Of a DNA stretch of 64,000 bases, positions 8,710-17,347 are shown piece by piece. Origin of the DNA: Streptomyces sp. NBC_00620 (GTDB taxonomy: Bacteria; Actinomycetota; Actinomycetes; Streptomycetales; Streptomycetaceae); contig NZ_JAPENY010000002.1 in the NCBI RefSeq assembly GCF_026341825.1, positions 1,955,001-2,019,000 of the forward strand. The letters are read 5' to 3'. Numbering within the stretch: the first letter of the stretch is position 1; every line of letters starts with the position of its first letter. The translations under genes were made by a program, and so were the position numbers. Below the pieces are notes generated by a model. That model did no database searches and was not told where the DNA came from. It worked only from the letters and a program-made list of their open reading frames with translations.

Positions 8710-8868
8710 AGCGACCTCCTGCGGCACACGAATGGACGGACACCTCAAGGGTGTTGATGACCGTCCTAGCACGCTTGCGAACCTGAATGATCAGAAACTT
8801 TCATTACGACTGCGTTGCCGTCTGTTGATCTGTGCATGGTGAAGACGATACTGCGGGGTGTGCGTGAA

Positions 8869-8886
8869 CCGTTCGACTGCGAACGG
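8869..8886 (+). promoter_or_regulatory. Inverted repeat CCGTTCG-ACTG-CGAACGG before the LVIVD gene
   Basis: A perfect 7-4-7 inverted repeat ending about 7 bases before the GGGAGG ribosome binding site of the downstream gene. It may be an operator or a 5'-UTR hairpin controlling translation. Confidence 0.45.
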
Positions 8887-8903
8887 CTACAAGGGAGGAA
8901 GCA

Positions 8904-10406
8904 GTGATCCTGTTGAAAGACCCCCGAACGCGGCACAGACGTCTGGGAGTTGCTCTGACCGCGGCCGGACTCCTGGCCGCGCTGCTCACCGCCGGCCCGG
9001 CGGCCGCGACCCCCGACCCCGGGGACAGCCCCGTCGCGCAGGAGAAGGTCTCCCAGAGCGATGCCGCGGCCGCAGAGGCGGCCATAACCGCCGGCGAGAT
9101 ACCCGGGCAGGACGAGATCGTCCACTCGGCCAACATCGAACCCCTCGTGAACATCCCCAAGGAGGCGCTGCCCGGGACCAACTCGGACCTCGCCTTCCAG
9201 GGGAAGTACGCCTTCGCCGGCAACTACGACGGCTTCCGCATCTTCGACATCAGCAACCCGAAGGCGCCCAAGACGGTCGCGCAGGTGCTCTGCCCGGGCT
9301 CGCAGAACGACATCTCGGTCTCCGGCAACCTGCTCTTCCTGTCCACCGACTCCTCGCGCAGTGACAACTCGTGCGCCAGCACGACGCAGCCCGTGACGGA
9401 GAAGTCGTCGTGGGAGGGCATGAAGGTCTTCGACATCACCGACAAGGCGAACCCGAAGTACGTGGCCGCCGTCGAGACCGCCTGCGGCTCGCACACCCAC
9501 ACGCTGGTGCCGGAGAAGAAGAACGTCTACATCTACGTCTCCTCGTACTCGCCGAACGCCACCTACCCCGACTGCCAGCCGCCGCACGACGGCATCTCGG
9601 TCATCAAGGTGCCGCGCAACGCCCCCGAGAAGGCGGCAGTGGTGGGCTTCCCCGTCCTCTTCCCCGGTGAGGGACCGGACGGCGGCGGCAACCCGGGCTC
9701 GCCCACCAACCCGGGCGTCTCCAAGACCACCGGCTGCCACGACATCACGGTCCTGCCGTCGAAGGACCTGGCCGCGGGCGCCTGCATGGGCGACGGCATC
9801 CTCTTCTCCATCAAGGATCCGGAGAACCCGAAGGTCATCGACCAGGTCCAGGACAACGTGAACTTCGCGTTCTGGCACTCGGCGACCTTCAACCAGGACG
9901 CCGACAAGGTGGTGTTCACCGATGAGCTGGGCGGCGGTGGCGCGGCCACCTGCAACGCGGCCATCGGTCCGAACCGCGGTGCGGACGGCATCTACGACAT
10001 CGTTGGCAAGGGCGACAAGCGCAAGCTCGTCTTCAAGAGCTACTACAAGATCCCCCGCTACCAGGCCGACACCGAGAACTGTGTCGCCCACAACGGCTCG
10101 ATCGTCCCCGTCGAGGGCAAGGACATCATGGTCCAGGCCTGGTACCAGGGTGGCGTCTCCGTCTGGGACTTCACCAACTCGGCCAAGCCGAAGGAGATCG
10201 CCTACTTCGAGCGCGGTCCCCTGAGCGCCACCACGTTTTCGGTCGGCGGCTCCTGGTCGGCGTACTACTACAACGGTTACATCTACTCGAACGACATCGC
10301 CAAGGGCTTCGACGTGCTGAAGCTCAGCGACCGGCGCACGGACCCGGCGAAGCGCGTCAAGCTGCGCGAGCTCAACGTGCAGACGCAGCCGGACTACTTC
10401 GACTGA
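8904..10406 (+). CDS. Secreted LVIVD-repeat beta-propeller protein
   Basis: A 500-residue exported protein. The N-terminus RTRHRRLGVALTAAGLLAALLTAGPAAA is a signal peptide ending at an AAA-type cleavage site. The rest contains several LVIVD-like blades, such as FAGNYDGFRIFDISNPKAP, MKVFDITDKANPKYVAAVE, GILFSIKDPENPKVIDQV and VSVWDFTNSAKPKEIAYF, which should fold as an extracellular beta-propeller. Conserved His and Cys residues (GSHTHTLV, TGCHDITV) could bind metal. GTG 8904 has GGGAGG upstream. It diverges from the DUF305 lipoprotein, and the pair is probably one cell-surface function. No enzymatic role is evident. Confidence 0.88.
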   Translation: MILLKDPRTRHRRLGVALTAAGLLAALLTAGPAAATPDPGDSPVAQEKVSQSDAAAAEAAITAGEIPGQDEIVHSANIEPLVNIPKEALPGTNSDLAFQGKYAFAGNYDGFRIFDISNPKAPKTVAQVLCPGSQNDISVSGNLLFLSTDSSRSDNSCASTTQPVTEKSSWEGMKVFDITDKANPKYVAAVETACGSHTHTLVPEKKNVYIYVSSYSPNATYPDCQPPHDGISVIKVPRNAPEKAAVVGFPVLFPGEGPDGGGNPGSPTNPGVSKTTGCHDITVLPSKDLAAGACMGDGILFSIKDPENPKVIDQVQDNVNFAFWHSATFNQDADKVVFTDELGGGGAATCNAAIGPNRGADGIYDIVGKGDKRKLVFKSYYKIPRYQADTENCVAHNGSIVPVEGKDIMVQAWYQGGVSVWDFTNSAKPKEIAYFERGPLSATTFSVGGSWSAYYYNGYIYSNDIAKGFDVLKLSDRRTDPAKRVKLRELNVQTQPDYFD

Positions 10407-11113
10407 CCGTTCAGCCGATCGGGCCGGCCGTCGGACTGAGGACCGGGCTGATCGTCGGTCCGCAGGCCGGTCGCGAAGAAGCGTGACAGGTCCGTGTCGT
10501 ACGTCCCGCCGGGCACCTCGGTGTCCGGCGGGACACCCAACTCCCAGTCCAGGCGGTACCGCTTGAACAGCTCGGCCCGCAGCGTCGGGATCGGCATCGG
10601 GACGCCCGGCACCAAAGCCGCGTACACCGCACCCATCAGCAACGCGCGCAGCATCGGGTAGTCGGCGGCGGCGTCCGGCGAACCGTAGCGGGCGACGGTG
10701 TCGCCGAGCAGTTGCGCGAGACGCTGCTGATCCGGGCACTGCACGAATCCCTCGGGCTGAAGGATCCCCGCCATGTGCTGGCGCATCAGCACGGGCTGGT
10801 CCCGGGCGAGCCCCAGAATCGCGTCGATGGCCCGCGCCATCCGCTCCCGGCCGTCCTCGGTACGCGGCTCGCGCTCCAGAGCCTCCTCCAGCGTGCGGTG
10901 CATCAGCCGGTGCACGGCCGACTGCACGAGCTGGCGCTTGCCGGGGAAGTAGTACGACACAAGGCCGCGCGCCGATCCCGCGCGATCCGCGATGTCCCCG
11001 AGCGTCGTCGCCTCGTAGCCCCGCTCGCTCACCAGCTCCACCGCCGCCTGCAGGAGCCGCTCCCGGGAACGCCGCCGCAACTCTTCATTGACGTCTCGGC
11101 TGCGCGGGGACAT
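10394..11113 (-). CDS. TetR-family transcriptional regulator
   Basis: A 239-residue regulator. The N-terminal helix-turn-helix SERGYEATTLGDIADRAGSARGLVSYYFPGKRQL is typical TetR; the C-terminal ligand/dimer domain is not assignable to a known effector. ATG 11113 has AGGAG seven bases upstream. Its tail overlaps the end of the convergent LVIVD gene by 13 bp. A 13-bp palindrome sits between its -10 and its ribosome binding site, so it probably represses itself. The only nearby divergent gene is the DUF2630 gene; other targets may be distant. Confidence 0.92.
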   Translation of the reverse strand: MSPRSRDVNEELRRRSRERLLQAAVELVSERGYEATTLGDIADRAGSARGLVSYYFPGKRQLVQSAVHRLMHRTLEEALEREPRTEDGRERMARAIDAILGLARDQPVLMRQHMAGILQPEGFVQCPDQQRLAQLLGDTVARYGSPDAAADYPMLRALLMGAVYAALVPGVPMPIPTLRAELFKRYRLDWELGVPPDTEVPGGTYDTDLSRFFATGLRTDDQPGPQSDGRPDRLNGQSK

Positions 11114-11133
11114 TCTGAAACTCCTGCGTTGAC

Positions 11134-11152
11134 TGGCTGTCAGCCAACTATA
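11134..11152 (-). promoter_or_regulatory. TetR promoter and operator (TATAGT; TGGCTG-T-CAGCCA)
   Basis: On the minus strand a TATAGT -10 (11152-11147) is followed at once by the perfect 6-1-6 palindrome TGGCTGTCAGCCA (11146-11134), then by the ribosome binding site. A repressor bound here would block its own transcription start, the usual TetR autoregulation layout. Confidence 0.6.
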
Positions 11153-11290
11153 CTCAACGCGTCCGGACCGAGACCCTCAGTGGGCGGCTCCGGGCTGCCG
11201 TTCGCCTCGGGTGACGCGGGGGATCATCCGAGGCGGACGCGCGGGGCGGGGGCGGCCTCCTTAGAGTGGGTGGGAGTGCCGAGGAGGCGG

Positions 11291-11542
11291 ATGGACATGG
11301 ATCAAGACCAGATCCTCGCCAGGATCACGGCGATGGTGGACGACGAACGACGCCTGCGCGAGGCCGTCGCGTCCGGGCAGATCGACAGCTCGACCGAGCA
11401 CGAACGGCTCGGACAACTGGAGCGCGACCTCGACCAGTGCTGGGACCTGCTGCGCCAGCGGCGTGCGAAGACCGAGTTCGGCGAGAACCCGGATGAGGCC
11501 CGCGTCCGTCCTTCCTCGCAGGTCGAGGGCTATCAGAGCTGA
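11291..11542 (+). CDS. DUF2630 family protein
   Basis: An 83-residue acidic, mostly helical protein. QILARITAMVDDERRLREAV and HERLGQLERDLDQCWDLLRQRRAKTEFGENPDEARVRP match the small DUF2630 family of actinobacteria, whose C-terminal WDLLRQRRA block is its hallmark. ATG 11291 is chosen because GAGGAGG lies just upstream; ATG 11297 is a possible alternative. The charge pattern suggests a short coiled coil. Function is unknown and the gene stands alone. Confidence 0.88.
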   Translation: MDMDQDQILARITAMVDDERRLREAVASGQIDSSTEHERLGQLERDLDQCWDLLRQRRAKTEFGENPDEARVRPSSQVEGYQS

Positions 11543-11587
11543 GGCAGCGGTTGACGGAGCGGCCGGGAGCGAGGCCGCGCCGGGACG

Positions 11588-12286
11588 TCAGCCGAGCAGG
11601 CCGAGGATCGGCCGCAGCCCGTCCGGGCGCTCGGTCACCGGCAGGTGGTCCACGAAGTGCACCGCGCAGCCCAGGGCCGCCGCACCTCCGTCCGCGTGGC
11701 GGTCGTCCCCGACCATCAGCGTGTCCTCGGGGGCGATGCCCAGCGCGTCGCAGGCGGTCGCGAACAGTCGCGGATCCGGCTTCTGGATGCCGTGCTCGTA
11801 CGACAGGACGTACGCGCCGACGTACGGGTCGAGGCCGTGCGCGCGGAAGACGGGCCGCAGATCCCAGCCGATGTTGCTGACCACACCGACCGCGATCCCG
11901 CGCTCGCGCAGTGCACCCAGCACCTCTTCCGCGTCGGGGTAGGGCCGCCAGGCGGCCGGGGTCATGTGGCGGTCGTACAGCGTGTCGTGCAGCCCGGGGT
12001 CGGGCAGCGCCACGAGTCGGGAGAGCCCGGTGTAGGCGGCCCGATGCAGTTCGGCGCTCTGGTCCCGGATCGCCCACACGTCGGTGAGGTCGTCCGGCAC
12101 CAGCTGTGCAGGGGAAGCGCCGCCGGGAAGCGCGCCCGCCGACTCCAGTGCCCGGGCCGAGCGGACCAACTCCGTCTCGGGCAAGGGGATGTCGGCCTCC
12201 GCGAGCGCCGCCCGCAGCCAGGACTCGGTCGATTCGACGCGGAAGAGCGTTCCGGAGAAGTCGAAGAGCACGCCTTTGATCGTCAT
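11588..12286 (-). CDS. HAD-superfamily hydrolase
   Basis: A 232-residue haloacid-dehalogenase-fold hydrolase. Motif I is FDFSGTLF: the nucleophile Asp is present but the second Asp of the usual DxD phosphatase motif is Ser. Motif II is GVVSNIGWD, motif III KPDPRLF, and motif IV MVGDDRHADGGAA, all in order. A cap domain fills residues ~15-90. The DxS motif is seen in some HAD members and weakens a simple phosphatase prediction because the general acid is missing. ATG 12286 follows AAGGA; the longer frame is not needed. It is followed 33 bp later by nothing on this strand except the DUF2630 region on the other strand. The substrate is unknown. Confidence 0.88.
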   Translation of the reverse strand: MTIKGVLFDFSGTLFRVESTESWLRAALAEADIPLPETELVRSARALESAGALPGGASPAQLVPDDLTDVWAIRDQSAELHRAAYTGLSRLVALPDPGLHDTLYDRHMTPAAWRPYPDAEEVLGALRERGIAVGVVSNIGWDLRPVFRAHGLDPYVGAYVLSYEHGIQKPDPRLFATACDALGIAPEDTLMVGDDRHADGGAAALGCAVHFVDHLPVTERPDGLRPILGLLG

Positions 12287-12319
12287 GAGGGTGATCCTTC
12301 GCGGCGCGGCCCGCACAGG

Positions 12320-13009
12320 TCAAGGCCGTCCCGAGGCGGGCCACCGCTCGTACGAGGCCACCGCCAGTGCCACCATCAGCGCCCCGAGCAGCCAGCCGCC
12401 CACCACGTCCGACGGCCAGTGGACGCCCAGCCAGACACGGGTCAGACCGACGCCCACGACGGAGACCACGGCCAGGGCGAGTGCCGTACGCCGCAGGGCG
12501 CGTCCGGCGCCGTACAGGCGGAGCAGCCACAGCAGCAGCCCGCACACCACCGTGGCCGTCATGGCATGGCCGGAGGGGAAGGCCGCGTAGTGGGCGGAGT
12601 CCACGGGGTCGGGCCAGACGGGGCGTTCGCGGCCGATCGCCGACTTCAGCCCCTGCTGCACCACTGTGCCCAGCGCACATGTGACCGCCACCCATAGGGC
12701 CAGCCACCATGCGCGGTGCCTCCACATCAGCCAGACCACGGCGGCGGCACCCACAGCACGCATCGTCCAGGGGTCCCACACCCAGTCCGTCAGGATGCGG
12801 AACGCATGGGTGAGGCCGGGGTCGTCGACCGCCCAGCGGTGCGTGGTGCGGGCGATGTCGCCGTCGAGGTCGAGCAGCGGATCCCAGGAGAACGCGACCA
12901 GCAGGAGAAGCAACAGGGAGGGCAAGGCGAGAGCCGCCGCGGCGAGTGCCGCCTTGTGCGGGCCCGGTGGTTGGGGGTGGGGAGGTGAGTCGACGGGCGG
13001 GGAGTGCAT
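12320..13009 (-). CDS. PAP2-family membrane phosphatase
   Basis: A 229-residue protein with about five membrane helices and the three motifs of the PAP2 superfamily: KSAIGRERP (KxxxxxxRP), FPSGHAM (PSGH) and TRVWLGVHWPSDVVGG (SR-x5-H-x3-D type, with Thr in place of Ser). The active site should face outside and act on lipid phosphates such as undecaprenyl or phosphatidyl phosphates. It lies 33 bp upstream of the HAD hydrolase gene on the same strand, so the two may be co-transcribed. The substrate is not predictable. Confidence 0.9.
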   Translation of the reverse strand: MHSPPVDSPPHPQPPGPHKAALAAAALALPSLLLLLLVAFSWDPLLDLDGDIARTTHRWAVDDPGLTHAFRILTDWVWDPWTMRAVGAAAVVWLMWRHRAWWLALWVAVTCALGTVVQQGLKSAIGRERPVWPDPVDSAHYAAFPSGHAMTATVVCGLLLWLLRLYGAGRALRRTALALAVVSVVGVGLTRVWLGVHWPSDVVGGWLLGALMVALAVASYERWPASGRP

Positions 13010-13105
13010 ACGGTGATCCTCGCCGACGTGCGGGGCCGGAGGCCAACCCGGGGCTCATGGGGTGTCCCTCGCAGCCGTACGCGGCGAGTGCGTGCCCCCG
13101 CCCGG

Positions 13106-14041
13106 CTAGCTCAGCGCCCGCAGCCCCGGTACGAAGGTCACCAGCACCGGGATCACCGGCACCAGCGCGGCCGCCGCCGTCAGCCGCAGGCGCCGCGCGG
13201 CCGTGAGCCGGTCCGGGGGAGTGAGGAGCCGGTGGACGCGCTGCGGGACATGGGCCTGCGGGGTGGGGCAGGGGCCGAACACGCCCCGGTCCTCGTTGAG
13301 TTCCACCAGGGCGAGCGCGATGGTGAGGCGGCCGAAGCGGCGCGAGGCCATGTCGTCGGCGGAGAGTTCGACCAGGCGGTGCATCTCGTCGCGGAACGCG
13401 GCGAACACCGGCACCTGCGGGAATCCGTTCGCCAGCGCGCCCGAGCAGTGCAGCAGCCAGTCGTGCCGTGCCCGCGCGTGCCCCTGCTCATGGGCGAGCA
13501 CCGCATCCAGCTGACGCCCCTTCAGGCGGCGCAACGCGCCTGTGGTGACGATGAATTGGGGCGCGGCGCCGGGCAGCCACCAGGCATCGGGGCGCACCCC
13601 CTCCAGGACCACCAGACGGTCGGCGCCGGGCTCCTCGCCGGGCAACAGCGGGGCGCGCAGAAGGAGTTCGGCGCGGCTCTGCCGACGGCGTGCCCGGGCC
13701 CGTACGACCTCGCGGACCAGCATCGCCGCGGTCCATGCGCCACCGCACGCGAGTGCCACGGCGGTTGTCGCGGCCCAGGGGCTCCCGGAGCTCAGCGCGT
13801 AGGCGTCCACGACCGAGTGCGGCGCCGGACCGAACACATGGCCCCGTACCACCACCCAGGCGGCGGCCGCGCTCAGTGTCATCGACAGCGCGCAGCACAG
13901 CAGTACGGCCGCCACCACGCACTGCCACACCCACAGGGCGACCACCGGTTCGCGGTCCGGCCAGTCCGCCCTGGCGAGCAGTCGCGGAGCGACCACGGCG
14001 GCCAGGGCGCCGAGCAGCAACAGTGCCGCGGGGACCATCAT
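13106..14041 (-). CDS. M56-family (BlaR1/MecR1-like) membrane metallopeptidase
   Basis: A 311-residue membrane protein with N-terminal helices, a cytoplasmic loop carrying the zinc motif AVLAHEQGHARARHDW (HEQGH), a downstream acidic ELSADDMA third-ligand region, and a C-terminal helix. It lacks the extracellular penicillin sensor domain, as is usual for the short actinobacterial M56 proteins. These are often paired with a BlaI/CopY regulator, but none is adjacent here; the neighbour is a DUF5134 membrane protein 110 bp upstream. ATG 14041 (or 14038) has no clear ribosome binding site. It may cleave a repressor or be a membrane-stress peptidase. Confidence 0.87.
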   Translation of the reverse strand: MMVPAALLLLGALAAVVAPRLLARADWPDREPVVALWVWQCVVAAVLLCCALSMTLSAAAAWVVVRGHVFGPAPHSVVDAYALSSGSPWAATTAVALACGGAWTAAMLVREVVRARARRRQSRAELLLRAPLLPGEEPGADRLVVLEGVRPDAWWLPGAAPQFIVTTGALRRLKGRQLDAVLAHEQGHARARHDWLLHCSGALANGFPQVPVFAAFRDEMHRLVELSADDMASRRFGRLTIALALVELNEDRGVFGPCPTPQAHVPQRVHRLLTPPDRLTAARRLRLTAAAALVPVIPVLVTFVPGLRALS

Positions 14042-14151
14042 GGTCGAAGCCTATGAGCGGGGTGTCGCCGGAGGATACGGCCCGCGAGGGCAAAGTGACG
14101 TACGCCACGGTTTCGTTGGGGCCGTTTCCCGTGGTCCGAGATGTGTTGGTC

Positions 14152-14697
14152 TCAGAGCGTGACCAGCATGGCCAGCATCGCGATCCCCATGGACAGCCGG
14201 CACGCCTGCGACAGTTCCGGGCGGTCGGCCCAGCCGACGGTGGCGGTGCCGCCGGCCGCGGTGGCCATGGGCAGGAGGCGCAGGCCGGAGCGCAGCACGT
14301 AGCCGGTGAAGTAAAGCAGGAGCACCCCGGTCAGCAGCGGGACCCCCGAGCCGCCATGGGCGTGGTGGCCGGGAGAGGCGGCCATCACCCCCGCCATGTA
14401 GACCATCGCGCAGGCGCCCATCAGATGGTGCACATGGTGCGGGCTCGTACGGGCCGCCCACAGGGTGCGTACCGCCGCCGCGCCGAACACGGCCGCGTAG
14501 GCGAGCCAGGCCCAGCGCGGTGGCGCGGCCACCGCCGCGGGCACGGCCATCGCGGCCATGCCGAAGCCCATGAGCGCCTCGCCGCCCGCGGCGCGGCGCT
14601 GCTCCTCGACGGAACTGCGCATCCGCAGCAGGCAGTAGGCCCCGGTCGCCGCGCACAGCGCGACGAGCAGCCAGCCGGGCGAAGCCGCTCCGTGCAT
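14152..14697 (-). CDS. DUF5134 domain membrane protein
   Basis: A 181-residue integral membrane protein of about six helices, with histidine-rich loops (SPHHVHHLMGACAMVYM and GHHAHGG) characteristic of DUF5134 proteins. The His clusters suggest metal handling, though this is inference. ATG 14697 is chosen because GGGGAGG stands six bases upstream; the longer frame begins in the intergenic region. It precedes the M56 peptidase gene on the same strand, an association I recall from other Streptomyces. Confidence 0.82.
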   Translation of the reverse strand: MHGAASPGWLLVALCAATGAYCLLRMRSSVEEQRRAAGGEALMGFGMAAMAVPAAVAAPPRWAWLAYAAVFGAAAVRTLWAARTSPHHVHHLMGACAMVYMAGVMAASPGHHAHGGSGVPLLTGVLLLYFTGYVLRSGLRLLPMATAAGGTATVGWADRPELSQACRLSMGIAMLAMLVTL

Positions 14698-14888
14698 CGC
14701 GCACCTCCCCGCTGGACGACATCGGACATCGGGCATGGGCATCGGACAGTCGGTCAGGGCATGCCCGGCCCGGGTGGGGCGCAAGCGAGCGCAAGGGTGT
14801 ACACGGGGGAGCGTTACGAGCGCACCGCAGGTGGGCCTGCACATCCCGGAAATGGTTCACGAGTAAAATACCTGCTAAACTTGTGGTC

Positions 14889-16541
14889 ATGAGTAGTGCG
14901 ATCCCTGGACCCCCGCGTGTACGTCGTCTTCCGCTGGCCGGTGTGCTGCGTGTCGGCCGCCCCTCCGACATCTGGTTCAAGCCCGCACTCAGCGTCGTCG
15001 CCTCGGTCGCCCCGCTGAATCTGACTCTCGCGGCGCTCGGCAGGCTGGACCTGGCGATGTACACGATGGCCGGGTCGCTCTGCGCGCTCTACGCCCACAA
15101 CCGTCCCTACGCCGCCCGGGCCCGCGCCCTCGCCTGGGTGGTGCTCGGCATGCTCGGCGGTCTCGCCGTCGCCCTGGTCACGGCCTCGCTCACCACCGAC
15201 GCCGTCGTGCTGGTCACCGTCGGGGCCCTGCTCGCCGCCGTACAGAAGGTGCTGTGCGACGCCACGCGCATCGGTCCGCCCGGGCATCTGATCTTCGCCT
15301 TCATCAGCTCCGCGTCCCTGTTCTCGCCGGGGACCCTGGGGCAGGTCCCCGGCCATCTCGCGCTGGCCGCCACGGGAGGTGCCTGGGCCTGGCTCGTCGG
15401 AATGGCCCCGGGGCTCGTCCGCCCGCACGGGCCGGAGCGCCGGGCGACCGCGCACGCGCTGAACGCCGTGGCCGCGTACGCCGGGACGCGGGGCGGCGGA
15501 GAAGGGGCCGCCCGTGCCCGTGCCGCCGCGGTCGCCGCCGTGCACGGGGCCTGGGAGGCGCTGCTCTCCACCGGCGCCCGCTCCGCTCCGAGGCGCGCCC
15601 TCGAACGGCTCGTCGTACGCGCCGAGATCGCCTTGGCCGCGCCCGCCGCCACGGAGCCCGAGCGGCTGCGCAGCTGGGCCCGCGAGCTGCGCGGCAACGG
15701 GCCGGTGCCGCGTCCGGACGACCTCGCGGACGCCGCCGACGAGCTCTTGGGCATGGAGGCCGAACTCGCCTTCGGGAAGCAGTCGTTGCTGCGCCGCCTC
15801 GGCCCTCTCGCGCCCATCGCCCTGCGCACCGCACTCGGCTGCGCCCTCGCCGGATACGCCTCGCTCGCGCTCGGTGTCGGCCGCCCGTATTGGGCCCTGG
15901 TCACGGCCGCCTCGCTCTACCAGGCCAACGTCACCCTGACCTGGAGCCGGGGTGTGCAGCGCGTCGTCGGCAACCTCGTCGGGGTACTGGTCTTCGCGGC
16001 GGTCGTGCCGCTCGCCCACCTCGGGAAGGTGGCCCTCGTGCTGTGCGTCCTCGCCTTCAACTTCGGTGCCGAAGCGCTGATAGGCCGCAACTACTGGCTC
16101 GGCAGCATCTGCGTGACCCCCATGGCCCTGCTGATCACCGAGTTCGCACGCTCCCAGCAGCCCGGCGAACTGATCACCGACCGGGTCGTGGACACCCTCG
16201 TCGGCGCGCTGATCGGCTTCGTGGCCGCGGTCGCCGTGACCAACCGGCGGGCCGGCGACCGCATCGAGCACGCCCTCTCCGCCGTGGAGCGCGCCCGCGA
16301 GCACGCCGCGCGGGTCCTCGCCCGCGACCACCCCGAGCCCGGAGCCCTGGAGTCCGCCCGCCGGGGCCTCGCCGCCGCCGTCGTCGACCTCCGCGCCACC
16401 GCCGACACGGCCGCCGGCGAATGGTGGCAGCGCGCCTTGCCGGAGGACCGGGTGATGCCGGTCGAGCACGCCGCACACCGTACGCTCGCGGCGACGGTAC
16501 GACGGCAGGGACTGCACTCCTTGGAGGGCGCACGGGCATGA
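14889..16541 (+). CDS. FUSC-family membrane protein (aromatic acid exporter-like)
   Basis: A 550-residue protein with two blocks of membrane helices (residues ~35-180 and ~345-470) separated by a cytoplasmic helical region and followed by a cytoplasmic tail, the architecture of FUSC/YccS and plant ALMT-like exporters. GVGRPYWALVTAASLYQANVT and the IGRNYWLGSICVTPMALL segment are family signatures. The start could be ATG 14889 or GTG 14883; neither has a strong ribosome binding site and an AT-rich stretch lies just upstream, so the mRNA may be leaderless. It overlaps the MarR gene by ATGA, so export is probably controlled by that regulator. Confidence 0.87.
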   Translation: MSSAIPGPPRVRRLPLAGVLRVGRPSDIWFKPALSVVASVAPLNLTLAALGRLDLAMYTMAGSLCALYAHNRPYAARARALAWVVLGMLGGLAVALVTASLTTDAVVLVTVGALLAAVQKVLCDATRIGPPGHLIFAFISSASLFSPGTLGQVPGHLALAATGGAWAWLVGMAPGLVRPHGPERRATAHALNAVAAYAGTRGGGEGAARARAAAVAAVHGAWEALLSTGARSAPRRALERLVVRAEIALAAPAATEPERLRSWARELRGNGPVPRPDDLADAADELLGMEAELAFGKQSLLRRLGPLAPIALRTALGCALAGYASLALGVGRPYWALVTAASLYQANVTLTWSRGVQRVVGNLVGVLVFAAVVPLAHLGKVALVLCVLAFNFGAEALIGRNYWLGSICVTPMALLITEFARSQQPGELITDRVVDTLVGALIGFVAAVAVTNRRAGDRIEHALSAVERAREHAARVLARDHPEPGALESARRGLAAAVVDLRATADTAAGEWWQRALPEDRVMPVEHAAHRTLAATVRRQGLHSLEGARA

Positions 16542-17341
16542 CGGCAGCGGACGGGCGGACGACGGACGGGGACGCCCACACGAGGCGGGCGGAGACGGAG
16601 AGCGCCGACGTCGGCCGGGCGGGTGACGCGGCCGTCCGCAACGGCCGCGCGGAGAATTCGGGCACCGGCACCCGGCGGGCGGGCGCCGAGACTACCTCTG
16701 GCGGGCGCACGGAAGCCGGGGATGCCGTCCACGCGCGCGGGGGCACGATGGACAGCCGGGCCGCGGGAGCGGAGACGCAGCGCGGCCGGGCCGTACAGGC
16801 AGCGGGAGCGGGTTCCCCCGGAGCAGGCCCGGCCTGGCCCCGGGACACCATGGCGGCGGTGGTGCGGCAGTGGCAGACCGTGCGGCCCGACCTCGACACC
16901 GGGCCCATGGAGATCATCGGCCGTATCAACCGGTGCGCCGCGCTCCTTCAGCAGGCGGAGGACGCGCCGCTGCGCCGGGCCGGACTCACCCGCCCCGAGT
17001 TCGACGTCCTCGGCACGCTGCGGCGGACCGGGCACGAGCTGACGCCCAGCGAGATCGCCCGGGAGACGTTCTCCTCCGGTGCCGCCGTCACCAAGCGCCT
17101 GAAGCAGCTCACCGAGCGAGGTCTGGTCGAGCGGCGCGGTGACACCCGTGACCGCCGGGTCGCGCACGTCCGGCTGACCGACGCGGGGCGCGAACTCGTC
17201 GACGGCATCCTCCCGGAACAGCTCGCCTACGAGACGACAGTCCTGTCGGGGACCGACCTCGACCGGCAGCACGAACTGGCCGAACTGCTGGGCGACTTGC
17301 TCGGCCAGCTTGAGGGCCGGCTGGGCATGCCGCGCGCCTGA
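16538..17341 (+). CDS. MarR-family regulator with long low-complexity N-terminus
   Basis: A 267-residue protein if it starts at the ATGA overlap with the FUSC gene. Residues 1-~105 are Gly/Ala/Arg/Glu-rich with no fold I recognise; the rest is a normal MarR protein: INRCAALLQQAEDAPLRRAGLTRPEFDVLGTLRR, then recognition helix SPSEIARETFSSGAAVTKRLKQL and the wing RGDTRDRRVAHVRLTDAG. An internal ATG at 16850 would give a 164-residue MarR of usual size, so either the extension is real or the start is internal. The overlap with the FUSC gene favours the long form. It likely controls the exporter. Confidence 0.88.
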   Translation: MTAADGRTTDGDAHTRRAETESADVGRAGDAAVRNGRAENSGTGTRRAGAETTSGGRTEAGDAVHARGGTMDSRAAGAETQRGRAVQAAGAGSPGAGPAWPRDTMAAVVRQWQTVRPDLDTGPMEIIGRINRCAALLQQAEDAPLRRAGLTRPEFDVLGTLRRTGHELTPSEIARETFSSGAAVTKRLKQLTERGLVERRGDTRDRRVAHVRLTDAGRELVDGILPEQLAYETTVLSGTDLDRQHELAELLGDLLGQLEGRLGMPRA

Positions 17342-17347
17342 GTCCCG

